Source: Thermomicrobium sp. CFH 73360 (GTDB lineage Bacteria; Chloroflexota; Chloroflexia; Thermomicrobiales; Thermomicrobiaceae). From it: 64,000 bases of DNA. Shown here in pieces: positions 26,416-35,123 of the stretch; position 1 is the first letter of the stretch, and every line of letters starts with the position of its first letter. The translations under genes were made by a program, and so were the position numbers. The stretch is from the NCBI RefSeq assembly GCF_023806465.1, contig NZ_JAMSLS010000002.1:558001-622000 (forward strand), given 5' to 3'. The notes under the pieces were generated by a model that worked only from the letters and a program-made list of their open reading frames with translations, ran no database searches and was not told where the DNA came from.

Positions 26416-28740
26416 ATGGCGCACGTCATCGAGCGGAGCGCGCGCCTTGCCCGCGCAAGCGCATCTCCCTACGTTGCACTCCAATATGCAGCCGACACGA
26501 CGACCAGTGGGCTGCGTGCCTTCGCAGTCGTCGTGGAACCGATCGACCCCTTACCCAGTAGTCCAGACGTCGCCCGCCGCGTTATCGCGTTACTCCAGCA
26601 CGCATTCTGGCAACTCGGAACACACACCTCACTCGAAGAGGCGAGTGAGGCACTCACGGAAGCGTATCTCCGGGCGAATCACTGGCTCATTACCCTCAAC
26701 AGCGGCCGTCCCGCTAGTCAATGGCACCGGTTCGGGGCGACGTGCGCCATCCTCAGTGCTCACGATCTCATCCTGGCTCAAGTGCCACCGAGCAGCGCAA
26801 TTGTGACACAGGATGGTGACTTGTACATGTTCCCGCCCCGGGAGAGCGAGCCGGCACGCTTTGCCTCTGCGCTTGGGAGCGCTCGCCAACTGCAACCGGC
26901 CCTCTACTACACCCGTGCCGCACCTGGTGACCTCCTCCTGCTTACCACCAGCCGCTACGGCGCTCGCTTGCTGGACAACCACAGCCACGAGCTGCCGAAC
27001 GCAATGCCTGGTCGAATCTTCGAGTGGTTCGAAGAGCTTGCCATTGATGAAGGAGACTCGGAACAGGTCCCCGCAGTGATCTTACGCGTCCCTGAACAAC
27101 CCCGCTTCAGCGCTCAGCCAGTTCGACGTCTCAGCGAACTCTTGCGCCTTCTTCTCCCCGAGAACACCGGGCAGGACGAGCGTACCGGAGGCACCCAAGA
27201 CAGGAGGGGAGTTGACGCCACGCCGTGGGACGAGCAGACTAAGGGAGCACGGGAGGAGCGGGCGGATCAGAACGCCAGCCTGTCTGACGCGTCAATCCCG
27301 CTCGATGAGGCGAGACCGCCAGCTTCTGACCGTCAGGCAGAAGAGACAACGGTCGGCGAACGGGATGAACCGGAGCCGTACCGGGTGGCTTCCAGGCGTG
27401 GGGGGCGAACCCTGATCGAGCTCGTTGCTGGGCTCGCGATCGCAACCGTCACTGGGCTGCTGGGAATCTGGCAGCTCGTTGCACGTCGGCGTCGCCCACT
27501 TCTCCCGCAGGACGATGGCACGTTCGGGCTGCCCCGCTTAGAACGCCACGAAGACCGCATTCGGCTTCCTGATCTCACTCCAGTCCGGCGTCAGCTGCCG
27601 CGACTCCCCGCCAGCCGTCTCACAGGACTGATCGCCATCGGCCTCCTTGGCGCACTCACCACGACACTCGTCGTCTCCGTTCAGTCGGGACGAAACGCCG
27701 AGCGGAGGCAGGAATTCGCTCAGCTGTACCAGTCAGCGGTCGCTGAGCGACAGCTCGCCGAGCAGGCGACCGATTCCACGATCGCCCGCGCTTACTTGGC
27801 AACCGCGTCACAACGGCTCGAGCGCGCTGCGGCGCTCGGACTTGAGCCCGAACTCCTTGCGCAAGAACGCGCAGCGATCGAACGAACGCTCGATAGTCTC
27901 CTCCGCGTGGAGCGCCTTTCGGCCAGCGCGGTCCAAGTCCTCGGATCCGTGCCTGCAGCTCCAGAAGGTGTGCACCCACGCCTCTTCTTTGGTAACGGCC
28001 AGCTCTATCTCCTGACTGACGCGCTTTACCGTCTCGATGCGGGCGGGACACGCCTCGTGCGCTTGCTCGGCCCTGGTGATATCGTGGACGGAGTGACTGT
28101 TGGGCCACTCGTCGGTGCAGCTTGGGCCGATGGTGCTCCAGTCGCATTCGACGGCAAGGTCGCATACCTCTTCGATCCCACAGCCGCGCGCTGGAGCGCA
28201 CTCCCGGTTGGGACTTTTGGCGCACCGTACCAGAACGTGGCCGCGCTTGGCACCTTCACTGGCAACCTCTACTTGCTTCAACCACAGAATGGGCAGATCC
28301 TCCGCTTCCTGAACGGTGCCTATGCCAACCTCCCCGAAGACTGGACGGGGGGACAAGCAGCTGACCAGTTGCGCAACGCTGTCGACTTTGAGATTGATGG
28401 TCGCATTCATGTGCTTCTCACCGACGGTACAGTGCTCACCTTCTATCGCGGTGCGTTGGAAGCAACTGTGACACCCCGCGTTGAGCCAGCAGTGACCGAT
28501 GCGGTCGCGCTCTCTCAGCAGCCCGACCGACCCTACCGCTATGTTGGAACACGCAGTGGTCGGATCTTACGCCTCCACACTGACGGCACGCTTGTCCAGC
28601 AGTTCGTCAGCGGGTCAGGCGTGCCATCACTTGATGGCTTGCGTGATCTGACCGTCGATGACGTGCAGGGACTGGCATATGTCCTGACGGATCGCGGGTT
28701 ATTTCTCGTCCGTCTCCCCGCACCACCGGCTGGATCCTAA
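26416..28740 (+). CDS. Membrane protein with PP2C-like N-terminal domain and propeller-like C-terminal domain
   Basis: A 774-residue protein. Residues 1 to about 230 look like a PP2C/SpoIIE-type phosphatase fold (GATCAILSAHDLILAQVPPS, then DLLLLTTSRYGARLL), but the metal-binding DG motif of active enzymes is not seen, so it may be a pseudo-phosphatase. An acidic, disordered linker (about 250-330) leads to a first membrane helix at about 333-353, a second at 402-424, a short helical stretch (coiled-coil-like, EFAQLYQSAVAERQLAEQ), then repeats such as NLYLLQPQNGQILRF and GRILRLHTDGT typical of beta-propeller blades. ATG 26416 is preceded by GGAG/GAGG. Its stop abuts the convergent next gene with no spacer. 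Function unknown; sensor or assembly role likely. Confidence 0.6.
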   Translation: MAHVIERSARLARASASPYVALQYAADTTTSGLRAFAVVVEPIDPLPSSPDVARRVIALLQHAFWQLGTHTSLEEASEALTEAYLRANHWLITLNSGRPASQWHRFGATCAILSAHDLILAQVPPSSAIVTQDGDLYMFPPRESEPARFASALGSARQLQPALYYTRAAPGDLLLLTTSRYGARLLDNHSHELPNAMPGRIFEWFEELAIDEGDSEQVPAVILRVPEQPRFSAQPVRRLSELLRLLLPENTGQDERTGGTQDRRGVDATPWDEQTKGAREERADQNASLSDASIPLDEARPPASDRQAEETTVGERDEPEPYRVASRRGGRTLIELVAGLAIATVTGLLGIWQLVARRRRPLLPQDDGTFGLPRLERHEDRIRLPDLTPVRRQLPRLPASRLTGLIAIGLLGALTTTLVVSVQSGRNAERRQEFAQLYQSAVAERQLAEQATDSTIARAYLATASQRLERAAALGLEPELLAQERAAIERTLDSLLRVERLSASAVQVLGSVPAAPEGVHPRLFFGNGQLYLLTDALYRLDAGGTRLVRLLGPGDIVDGVTVGPLVGAAWADGAPVAFDGKVAYLFDPTAARWSALPVGTFGAPYQNVAALGTFTGNLYLLQPQNGQILRFLNGAYANLPEDWTGGQAADQLRNAVDFEIDGRIHVLLTDGTVLTFYRGALEATVTPRVEPAVTDAVALSQQPDRPYRYVGTRSGRILRLHTDGTLVQQFVSGSGVPSLDGLRDLTVDDVQGLAYVLTDRGLFLVRLPAPPAGS

Positions 28741-29397
28741 TCAGTCACCGCGCTCGCTGATGCGCAGTTCTTCAAGAGATAGCCGCACCGTCTCGTCTCC
28801 CACCTGGACGAGCACGGTGCGGTTCCGCGTCTGGACCGAAACAACAGTTCCACTGCCCTGAGCTGTCTCAACACGCGTGCCAATGCGCGGAAAACCACCA
28901 GGCAAGGAAGGACTACCTGTACGAAGTCGCACCAGTGCTTGCTCTGCCAAGTCGCCACCACCTCGTGGGCGACCGAGTCCACCGTAGGAAGACTGGACCG
29001 TGACAGCGACAAGGCGAACTGGTTGCCGAAGAAGCTCGCTGAGTGCTCGCTCCTCCTCGGGCATCTGGGCATTCGGCAGCCCGCTGACCTCGAGCACAAT
29101 ACCACCGAAGAGGGACGGTCGCACACCGACGATGGTGCGAGAAACATTCCCGTGTAGCACGCATGCCGCAGCGAATGCACGCTCCCAGAGCTCCGGGATC
29201 TGCGTCAGCTCTTCCCCACTGAGTGGCCGAGCGGTGATGCCCGGCAGGGTCTCACAGCCATAGCACCGTGACTCATCCGCGAGGATCCACGCCACCTCCT
29301 CGCCCAGTGGGCCGGGAACCGCAATCCAACCGGCACCCTCAGGAACCAGAGCCAGTTCAAGCCGCGCCGATCCGAGTCTCCGAATAGCCACTTTCAC
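28741..29397 (-). CDS. RicT/YaaT-like (PSP1 family) protein, divergent
   Basis: A 218-residue protein with the PSP1 layout: N-terminal GPLGEEVAWIL, central EELTQIPELWERAFAA helix, then RLVAVTVQSSYGGLGRP and C-terminal RIGTRVETAQGSGTVVSV with VGDETVRLSLEELR, which matches the small beta domain that ends YaaT. It also follows holB directly, as yaaT does in Firmicutes (ATGA overlap). In Bacillus RicT works with RicA and RicF in a complex with iron-sulfur clusters that aids RNA processing. Here the GIGCCGRPLCC-type cysteines are missing (GGLGRPRGGG instead), so cluster binding is doubtful. Confidence 0.5.
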   Translation of the reverse strand: MKVAIRRLGSARLELALVPEGAGWIAVPGPLGEEVAWILADESRCYGCETLPGITARPLSGEELTQIPELWERAFAAACVLHGNVSRTIVGVRPSLFGGIVLEVSGLPNAQMPEEERALSELLRQPVRLVAVTVQSSYGGLGRPRGGGDLAEQALVRLRTGSPSLPGGFPRIGTRVETAQGSGTVVSVQTRNRTVLVQVGDETVRLSLEELRISERGD

Positions 29398-30440
29398 GAG
29401 TTCCCCTCCGACCAGGTCATCGCCGCGACATCGAGGGCGAGTCGTGCCTGCACATTGACCTCGAGATCGGCCAGCGCTTGTAGGGTAGCGCGGAGCCCCC
29501 GAGCCGTTCCAGCAAGACCTTTCCGCCGCGCAAGTTCCTGCAGCGCAGCACGTGCTTCTTCATACACGATCGGCGCATTCAGATCCGCTGCCAGCCAGAG
29601 CGCATCCCGCCAGAGCTCGACGGCCAGCCGAAGCGTGTCCTCGACGACTGCTCGACGTCCACGTCGATATTGCTCCGCTAAGCGCCGAGCAAAGCCCAGC
29701 GCTGCGAGCGGCTCATTCAGCGCTGCAAGCACTTCTGCAACCTGCTTTTCGCGGCGTGTCAACGCGGCATTGTCACTCGCCATGCGTAGCGCCTCGGCGA
29801 TCCGGCCACGCGTTGCACGCGCCAGCCGCACAGCGCGCTCTGGGGCAATACCACTTTCCTGCAGCACCTGCTGGACGAGAGTAAGCGGGAGCGGATTGAG
29901 TGTCAGCACGTGGCATCGGGAGCGGATCGTCTCCGGCATTGACTGGAGATCCTCGGCAATGAGGAGCAACACCGCGTAGGGTGGAGGCTCTTCGAGCGTC
30001 TTGAGAAGCGCATCCGCGGCGTCACGCGACAGTCGCTCAGCATCATCGACGATTGCAATGCGCCAGGCACCTTCGAGTGGGCGGAGTGCCAGACTTGCAC
30101 GGAGCTCACGGATCTGGTCAATCGAGAGGAGTTTCGCCTCCTCTCGCCCCTGTTCCAGACTGACCCGTGTGACATCCGGGTGCACCCGCCGCAGAACGCG
30201 GTCGCACGAGCGGCAGCGTCCGCAGGGGCGCATCTCCGGCACCGCTTCACAGAGCAGTGCTTGGGCGAAAGCATACGCCAGCGTTGTCCGCCCAATTCCA
30301 GCAGGGCCGGTCAAGAGGTAGGCATGATGCACGTGGCCACGCTGGATGGCCCGTGCCAAATACGAGATCACCCGTTCGTGGCCGATCACCGGCCAACGCG
30401 GTTGAGGCTCGAAGACCGTTGCGATGCCCTGGTCGCTCAC
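29394..30440 (-). CDS. holB: DNA polymerase III delta' subunit
   Basis: A 348-residue clamp-loader subunit. N-terminal VIGHERVISYLARAI and HAYLLTGPAGIGRTT (Walker A region, with the usual lysine replaced by arginine), four zinc cysteines in LLCEA...CGRCRSCDRV, then sensor motifs DDAERLSRDAADALLKTLEEPP and IRSRCHVL (the SRC motif of clamp loaders). Delta' does not hydrolyse ATP in E. coli, so the K-to-R change fits a stator role. It starts inside the NERD-like gene stop and ends over the RicT-like start, both ATGA. Confidence 0.9.
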   Translation of the reverse strand: MSDQGIATVFEPQPRWPVIGHERVISYLARAIQRGHVHHAYLLTGPAGIGRTTLAYAFAQALLCEAVPEMRPCGRCRSCDRVLRRVHPDVTRVSLEQGREEAKLLSIDQIRELRASLALRPLEGAWRIAIVDDAERLSRDAADALLKTLEEPPPYAVLLLIAEDLQSMPETIRSRCHVLTLNPLPLTLVQQVLQESGIAPERAVRLARATRGRIAEALRMASDNAALTRREKQVAEVLAALNEPLAALGFARRLAEQYRRGRRAVVEDTLRLAVELWRDALWLAADLNAPIVYEEARAALQELARRKGLAGTARGLRATLQALADLEVNVQARLALDVAAMTWSEGNS

Positions 30441-31195
30441 TTCGCTTTCGCCGGTTGACGTGTTGGCAGTGAGACTGGTCCCTCGACCTCCTCACCCTGC
30501 GCGAGAGCCGTCACGATCTCATCGATGTCGCCCTGGCTCAAGCGCCGCTCACTGCCATAGGCACGGATCGCATCGAAGAGCTCCTTGCGCGTGACGACAC
30601 TGACCGGCGATTCAAGAACCTCAAGCTGTGCCTGGTCGTTCAGGAAGACGATCAGCCCCTCGACAAGATCAGCACCAGGAAGATCACGCTGGGCAAGGAA
30701 CCTTTGCAACGCTTCCACCTGGCGTTGACACTCAACGGTTGGATTCCCAAGCGGCGGGCCACCAAAGGTCAGGAGGCGGATGAGGAACCGGTCGAGCCGT
30801 CGCCACCGTGTTCCCTTCACCACGATCCGTCCCGCCAGTTCTCGCGTCGTGATGTTGAGGATCCCACCGGGCCAGATGAGGACATGCTCCGGCCGCCACC
30901 CTTCGGGGACGTCCGGATAATGAACCAGCGTATAGCGATCGTTCAACCGTCGCAGCGTGGAATCGAGAAGTTCGTCCGGACGCGGCCGACGATTCCACTT
31001 TGCCCACTGCTGCATACCCGCGTTGAAGAAGAGAAAGCCAGTAATGAGTGCGGCATAGGCAAGATAGATATAGAGAAGCTGCTGCAAGAAAGTCAGCGCA
31101 ATGGAACCCAGCAAACCAGCAAGGCCGAGCGCGATCATCAGTCGTGCGGCGCGCTGCCGCTTCTTCAGATATCCAACATTCCGCACAACGCGCAT
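30437..31195 (-). CDS. Membrane protein with NERD-like domain
   Basis: A 252-residue protein: two adjacent membrane helices (about residues 18-65, MIALGLAGLLGSIALTFLQ and LAYAALITGFLFF), then a soluble domain resembling NERD (nuclease-related): LLDSTLRRLNDRYTLVHYP, PEHVLIWPGGILNITT, then an amphipathic tail. In NERD proteins the strand after the Gly carries an E-x-K catalytic lysine; here it reads NITTRE, so nuclease activity is uncertain. C-terminal residues DIDEIVTALAQGEE are acidic. Coupled to holB by ATGA, hinting at a role near replication or at the membrane. Confidence 0.6.
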   Translation of the reverse strand: MRVVRNVGYLKKRQRAARLMIALGLAGLLGSIALTFLQQLLYIYLAYAALITGFLFFNAGMQQWAKWNRRPRPDELLDSTLRRLNDRYTLVHYPDVPEGWRPEHVLIWPGGILNITTRELAGRIVVKGTRWRRLDRFLIRLLTFGGPPLGNPTVECQRQVEALQRFLAQRDLPGADLVEGLIVFLNDQAQLEVLESPVSVVTRKELFDAIRAYGSERRLSQGDIDEIVTALAQGEEVEGPVSLPTRQPAKAK

Positions 31196-31242
31196 TCAAA
31201 GCCCCCGCTCAGCACTTGCTGATGGTCAGTCTAGCACGTGGT

Positions 31243-32109
31243 TCAAGACGGTGGCGGCTCATCTTCATGACGCGGCTGGATGATGGTGACTGTTCGCGGA
31301 TACGGTGCACTCACACCCGCCTCACGCAACGCAACCAGGATGCGCCGCCGGAGCTCGCGCGCGACCCGCCACTGTTCGAGGGGTCGTGTTTTGACCGCAA
31401 GACGAACTGTCGCCTGTTGCGGTCCGATCGCTTCGACGCCAAAGACCTCGCCCGGCTCAAGCACAAGCGGGCCAAGTTCCGGATCGCTGGGCAAATTGGC
31501 AAGTAATGACTGCAGAACCGCGACAACCCGGTCAACGTCTTCTTCCGGCGTCAAGGCAACGTCGATAACTGCTCTTGCCCAATCACGTGAGAGATTCTGA
31601 ACAATACGGATCTCGCCATTCGGAATGACAACGTACGCGCCGTCGAGTGTGCGCAAGGCCGTGTAACGGAGCGTTAGCGCCTCGACCTGGCCACTCAGAT
31701 TGTTCACCGTAATCACGTCTCCGACATGAAATTGGTCCTCCAGGACGATGAAGATGCCACCGATGATGTCACGGATCAATGTTTGCGCGCCCAAACCGAT
31801 CGCAAGGCCAGCGACCCCAGCGCTCGCAAGGAGTGGACCGATCGGTACCCCGTAGAGCGCGAGAACTGTCAATCCGGTCAGCAAGAGAATCGTGAGCCGG
31901 ACAGCTGACTCGGCGAGCGTGGTCAAGGTGCGCACGCGGGTCGCAAGTTCCCGCGTGGTAAGCCGTTGTGCCTGCAGCAATCGCGCCACACCGCGGTGGA
32001 TAGTGAGCCGGGCCAACCGCAACACAAGCCACGCGATGATGAGAACGAGAATCGCCAGGATGGTCGGCTCGACGAGGAGAACAAGTCGTTCAGTCAGACG
32101 CTCGAACAC
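31243..32109 (-). CDS. Small-conductance mechanosensitive channel (MscS family)
   Basis: About 288 residues, three hydrophobic helices (about 10-35, 70-95, 95-125). The pore helix and first beta segment are diagnostic: LLASAGVAGLAIGLGAQ, then DIIGGIFIVLEDQFHVGD, and the VEALTLRYTALRTLDG block of the MscS middle domain. The C-terminal half is the alpha/beta vestibule domain. It lets solutes out when membrane tension rises. The start is probably GTG 32109 (VFERLTERL), 10 bases past GGAGAGG; a TTG at 32118 is the alternative. Second gene of a five-gene minus-strand run. Confidence 0.9.
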   Translation of the reverse strand: MFERLTERLVLLVEPTILAILVLIIAWLVLRLARLTIHRGVARLLQAQRLTTRELATRVRTLTTLAESAVRLTILLLTGLTVLALYGVPIGPLLASAGVAGLAIGLGAQTLIRDIIGGIFIVLEDQFHVGDVITVNNLSGQVEALTLRYTALRTLDGAYVVIPNGEIRIVQNLSRDWARAVIDVALTPEEDVDRVVAVLQSLLANLPSDPELGPLVLEPGEVFGVEAIGPQQATVRLAVKTRPLEQWRVARELRRRILVALREAGVSAPYPRTVTIIQPRHEDEPPPS

Positions 32110-32158
32110 TCGGCCCAATCCTCTCCGCCAGGACCCCTCCCACGAGCGCGTTCACCTC

Positions 32159-33007
32159 CTACCCCTCGGTGATCCAGCGCGCGACCGCTTGCTCCCAGCC
32201 GTGGAGCATCCCATCTGCAATGAGCAGGATCCCCTGAGAAAGCGCCGTCTCCACAGCATCACCAGGGCGTAGGACGGCGATCGCCGGAAGCACTGACCCA
32301 AGGACATCGCCGAGCACCATTGCCGTGGCACTAGCCCGAGCAAGTAGCGCCTCGTCCGCTTCTGGAGCAACCAAGACGAGAATCCAGAGCTGAATCGGAA
32401 TCTGCGCGTGCCGGAGGGTTCCAGTCACCACCAAGTCAGCCGCCAGCCAGAAGTCGACGGCACTCTCCGGAAGCTGGGCCGCGAGCTCGTCATAGAAGAG
32501 TCCTGGCACACCCCAGCGGAGTGATGTGAGAGAGCGGCAAAAGAGCGACGGCAGGCGATGCTCAAGGTCTTGCCGGAAGCTAGCAAGGAGCAACCGTTCC
32601 TGCTCACGGACAAGCTGGCGGAGCAAGACACCAAACCCACCCAGCTGACCAGCAAGTTGATCCAGCTGCGGGCCTGCTCGTTGAAACTGTTCGACAAGAC
32701 CCTTGATCGCCTGCTTCATCGCATCATCGACGTCGGTCATCCGCTCAAGTTGTATCGAGAGCGCAATGAGAGCATCATTCACGCGAGCCTGGGCATTCGT
32801 CATGTCACGCAGCAGGGAACCGACCTGGCGCAGCGCCTCGGAAACGACGTGCAGCTGGTCCGTTGTATCGCGTTGGACCCGAATCAAGTCTCGGAGCTGG
32901 TTCACGGTCAGGCGATGCAACGACACGATGTCCTGCATTGCTTGTTCAACTGCATCCCGAGATGACTGAGGTTCTGGAGTCACATTCGTCTCACCTTCGT
33001 CCACCAT
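32159..33007 (-). CDS. Coiled-coil protein with uncharacterised C-terminal domain
   Basis: A 282-residue soluble protein not recognised from any family. Residues about 15-130 are heptad-like helices (QDIVSLHRLTVNQLRDLI, LRQVGSLLRDMTNAQ, LVEQFQRAGPQLDQLAGQL) that should form a long coiled coil, as in chemoreceptor or methyl-accepting-like rods. Residues 165-282 form a mixed domain (VDFWLAADLVVTG, IPIQLWILVLVAP, ILLIADGMLHGWE) similar in feel to stand-alone nuclease-like domains (an E/D and Q pattern), but no catalytic motif is clear. It heads the MscS-NERD-holB-RicT run. Confidence 0.55.
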   Translation of the reverse strand: MVDEGETNVTPEPQSSRDAVEQAMQDIVSLHRLTVNQLRDLIRVQRDTTDQLHVVSEALRQVGSLLRDMTNAQARVNDALIALSIQLERMTDVDDAMKQAIKGLVEQFQRAGPQLDQLAGQLGGFGVLLRQLVREQERLLLASFRQDLEHRLPSLFCRSLTSLRWGVPGLFYDELAAQLPESAVDFWLAADLVVTGTLRHAQIPIQLWILVLVAPEADEALLARASATAMVLGDVLGSVLPAIAVLRPGDAVETALSQGILLIADGMLHGWEQAVARWITEG

Positions 33008-33474
33008 CCGATTCGCGAAGGATCATAACACCGGCCTCACTGGGGAGACCGGGCAACGGGCGACCAATCACACACCGAGAGGATCTCTCCGTGTTCATAG
33101 AGACCTATCGGTACTCTACCAAATAGACACTCAGATACACAGCCGAGGACGAAGATAAGTCGCACAGTGTAAGGCTATCTGCTCCTCAGAGTGGAATCAC
33201 AGGCGCAAAGAAGTCCGCTCGTTTTGGGGAGGGCAGAAATGATCCGGGTCGCCTTGCCCAAAGTACACGAGCGTCAGAGAAGAGCCTTGGTCATCACACC
33301 CCGAAGACCACAAGCGGATGGCCCCCTCACAGCCCGGCGACCTCTCGCAGGGGTTGCGCCACAAGCACGGTAGCAGGCCGAAAGCAAGAAACCAACGCCT
33401 CGCCCCCATCCTTTGGATGGTCAGCAGAAGCCTGGTAGGCCGAGCCAGATGAAAGGCCACCCGCAACGTGCCCC
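33008..33474. other. Non-coding stretch before protoglobin
   Basis: About 470 bases without a supported gene. ACAC-C-GAGA / TCTC-C-GTGT (33072-33094) can form a hairpin with a 5-base loop and one C-C mismatch. Otherwise nothing recognisable; the promoter of the minus-strand operon must lie here. Confidence 0.4.
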
Positions 33475-33503
33475 TTGACACCGCTCCCCGATCGCTCTAT
33501 CAT
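33475..33503 (+). promoter_or_regulatory. Sigma-70-type promoter of protoglobin
   Basis: TTGACA (33475-33480) and TATCAT (33498-33503) are separated by exactly 17 bases, close to the consensus, about 50 bases before the start codon. Confidence 0.7.
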
Positions 33504-33537
33504 GTCAATATCCGACATATGTACTCGTAGGTGTACA
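33502..33537 (+). promoter_or_regulatory. Two inverted repeats at the protoglobin promoter (candidate operators)
   Basis: ATGTC-N7-GACAT (33502-33518) overlaps the -10 box and start site; TGTAC-N8-GTACA (33520-33537) lies just downstream. Such placement would let a dimeric regulator block transcription. I do not recognise the regulator. Confidence 0.45.
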
Positions 33538-33555
33538 CGAACAGGAGGTACACAG

Positions 33556-34143
33556 ATGGCTACTCAGGCAATCCCTGGCTATCGCTACGGCGACCCGTCG
33601 CTTCCTCGCGCCCCGTACACCGAGACGGATCTGAAGCCGCTCCTGCAAACCTTGCTCTTGACTGACGAGGACATCGCCGCACTGCGACGCGCCGGCGAGA
33701 TTCTTGCGCCCCATATTGAGGAACTCCTTGACGTCTGGTATGGCTTTGTCGGCAGCCACGATTTTCTGCTCCAATACTTCTCCACGTCCCAAGGGCCACA
33801 GAGCGATTACTTGGCTCGGGTGCGCCAGCGTTTCGGTCAGTGGGTACTCGATACCTGTCGTGCCGAGTTCGACCAGCGCTGGCTCGACTACGCCTACGAG
33901 ATTGGTCGCCGTCACTTTGACAAGAAGAATCAGACGGATGGCGTTGAAGGTGCACCACCCTTTATCCATTTCCGCTATATGCTCGCGCTCGTCTATCCGA
34001 TCTATGCCACTGTTCGACCGTTCCTCGAGCGCGGCGAAAACGATCCTGCGATGATTGAACGGATGCACCAGGCCTGGCTCAAGGCCGTCCTGCTCCAAGT
34101 GATTCTTTGGACCTATCCCTGGGTGAAGGAGGGGACCTGGTGA
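33556..34143 (+). CDS. Protoglobin
   Basis: A 195-residue heme protein of the protoglobin family (globin-coupled sensor fold, single domain). GYRYGDPSLPRAPYT at the N-terminus, DLDAL-like helices (LTDEDIAALRRAGEILAPH), RFGQWVLDTCRAEFDQRWLDYAYEIGRRHF with the probable proximal histidine in GRRHF, then IHFRYMLALVYPI. Family members bind O2, CO and NO; the role (scavenging or sensing) is unsettled. GGAGG at a good distance marks ATG 33556. No output domain is attached. It is transcribed alone from a strong promoter, with a hairpin downstream. Confidence 0.85.
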   Translation: MATQAIPGYRYGDPSLPRAPYTETDLKPLLQTLLLTDEDIAALRRAGEILAPHIEELLDVWYGFVGSHDFLLQYFSTSQGPQSDYLARVRQRFGQWVLDTCRAEFDQRWLDYAYEIGRRHFDKKNQTDGVEGAPPFIHFRYMLALVYPIYATVRPFLERGENDPAMIERMHQAWLKAVLLQVILWTYPWVKEGTW

Positions 34144-34289
34144 GCGGTCACTGACCCGCTCGACCTGCGTCGCCAGAAGAGACCTCTCATCAGGAGGCTC
34201 GGGCAGGATCGGACGCCCAAGCGCCTCATGAGTTCTGCGCGCCCCTTCAGGCGGATCCCGGAGTGGTTCGCCTCGCGCGGATCCCGTTG

Positions 34290-34324
34290 CCGGGGAGCTG
34301 TGCTGTACTAGCACACCTCCCCGG
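34290..34324 (+). terminator. Long hairpin downstream of protoglobin
   Basis: CCGGGGAG-C-TGTGCT, loop GTACT, AGCACA-C-CTCCCCGG: 14 paired bases with a single C-C mismatch. It lies about 150 bases past the stop and is the most stable stem in this area. The following bases (ACCTTGTGTTGC) are only mildly T-rich, so intrinsic termination is likely but not certain. Confidence 0.55.
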
Positions 34325-35062
34325 ACCTTGTGTTGCAAGGGCGACTGGCAGAAGACTGTGCAATTGATTGCGGGGGGACGTTCGAGGAGGCGCAAGCAGC
34401 TTGAAGAACCAAGGAATCATGCATGGGCCAAAGGAACCAACAAGAAAAACGACCCCGACGAGCCGTTCGCGTCCCGGCGCGTGTCCGCCAGTCTCAAATT
34501 CACCCCCTTCCCGGCTCGCGCCGGTCCGGCTGGTGAACAGCCCTGGTGCTCGCTGTCGCGAGCAACTCCGACAGGTGGCTATCGGAGCCGGAACGAGCGA
34601 CCCGATTCCTCGGGTGCTCTCGCGACGGTCCGACGAGAACTCGTCGGGATCGCATCTGTAGAATACCCCAATTGTGCCCTGCTGTCAACCCCTCGATGGC
34701 AAACTTGCTACTTATGCTGACCGGGGTCCTCACGTCGCAACCTAGTCTCATTGCACTCGCCCGCGCATAATGCGTAAGCCTTTCCGGCAACCGGCCATTC
34801 CAGTCTGAAGATCCGACAGTGTCTTCACCACGCTGGCGCAGTCTCGTTCCACCCTTGTCGTCAGCCGCCATCCCTCTAGGACTGGCTTGCCCCGGTTATC
34901 TGCTGCGGCCAGATACGATTGGCGTAGGCTCATCGGCAGGGGTACCAATCTCCACCATCCCCAATTGGAAAAATTGGAAACCGGCTTCTGTGAGCGGACG
35001 AGAGATACGGAAAGTCCGGCGCCCACGCCACGTTGTCGAGGCACCTCCTGTATGGAACCTAC
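34325..35062. other. Long non-coding stretch before the ROK gene
   Basis: About 740 bases with no supported gene on either strand. The only visible repeat is AATTGGAAA twice in a row near 34969-34987. Base composition is slightly less GC-rich on the right. Confidence 0.45.
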
Positions 35063-35091
35063 TTGACACGCGGGGAGGCCGGTACTACGAT
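35063..35091 (+). promoter_or_regulatory. Sigma-70-type promoter of the ROK/sugar-transport operon
   Basis: TTGACA (35063-35068) and TACGAT (35086-35091) with a 17-base spacer, about 65 bases before the regulator start. Confidence 0.65.
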
Positions 35092-35094
35092 CGC

Positions 35095-35123
35095 AATTAG
35101 TATGGAATCCCAGCAAACTAATT
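35095..35123 (+). promoter_or_regulatory. XylR-like operator next to the ROK promoter
   Basis: AATTAGT (35095-35101) and ACTAATT (35117-35123) form a 7-bp inverted repeat with a 15-base spacer. The inner 25 bases (35097-35121) begin TTAGTATG and end CAAACTAA. From memory, the Bacillus XylR operator is also 25 bases, with halves TTAGTTTG and CAAACTAA, so the right half matches fully and the left differs at one base. The site follows the -10 box by three bases, where a repressor would block transcription start. This suggests self-regulation by the adjacent ROK protein. Confidence 0.6.
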
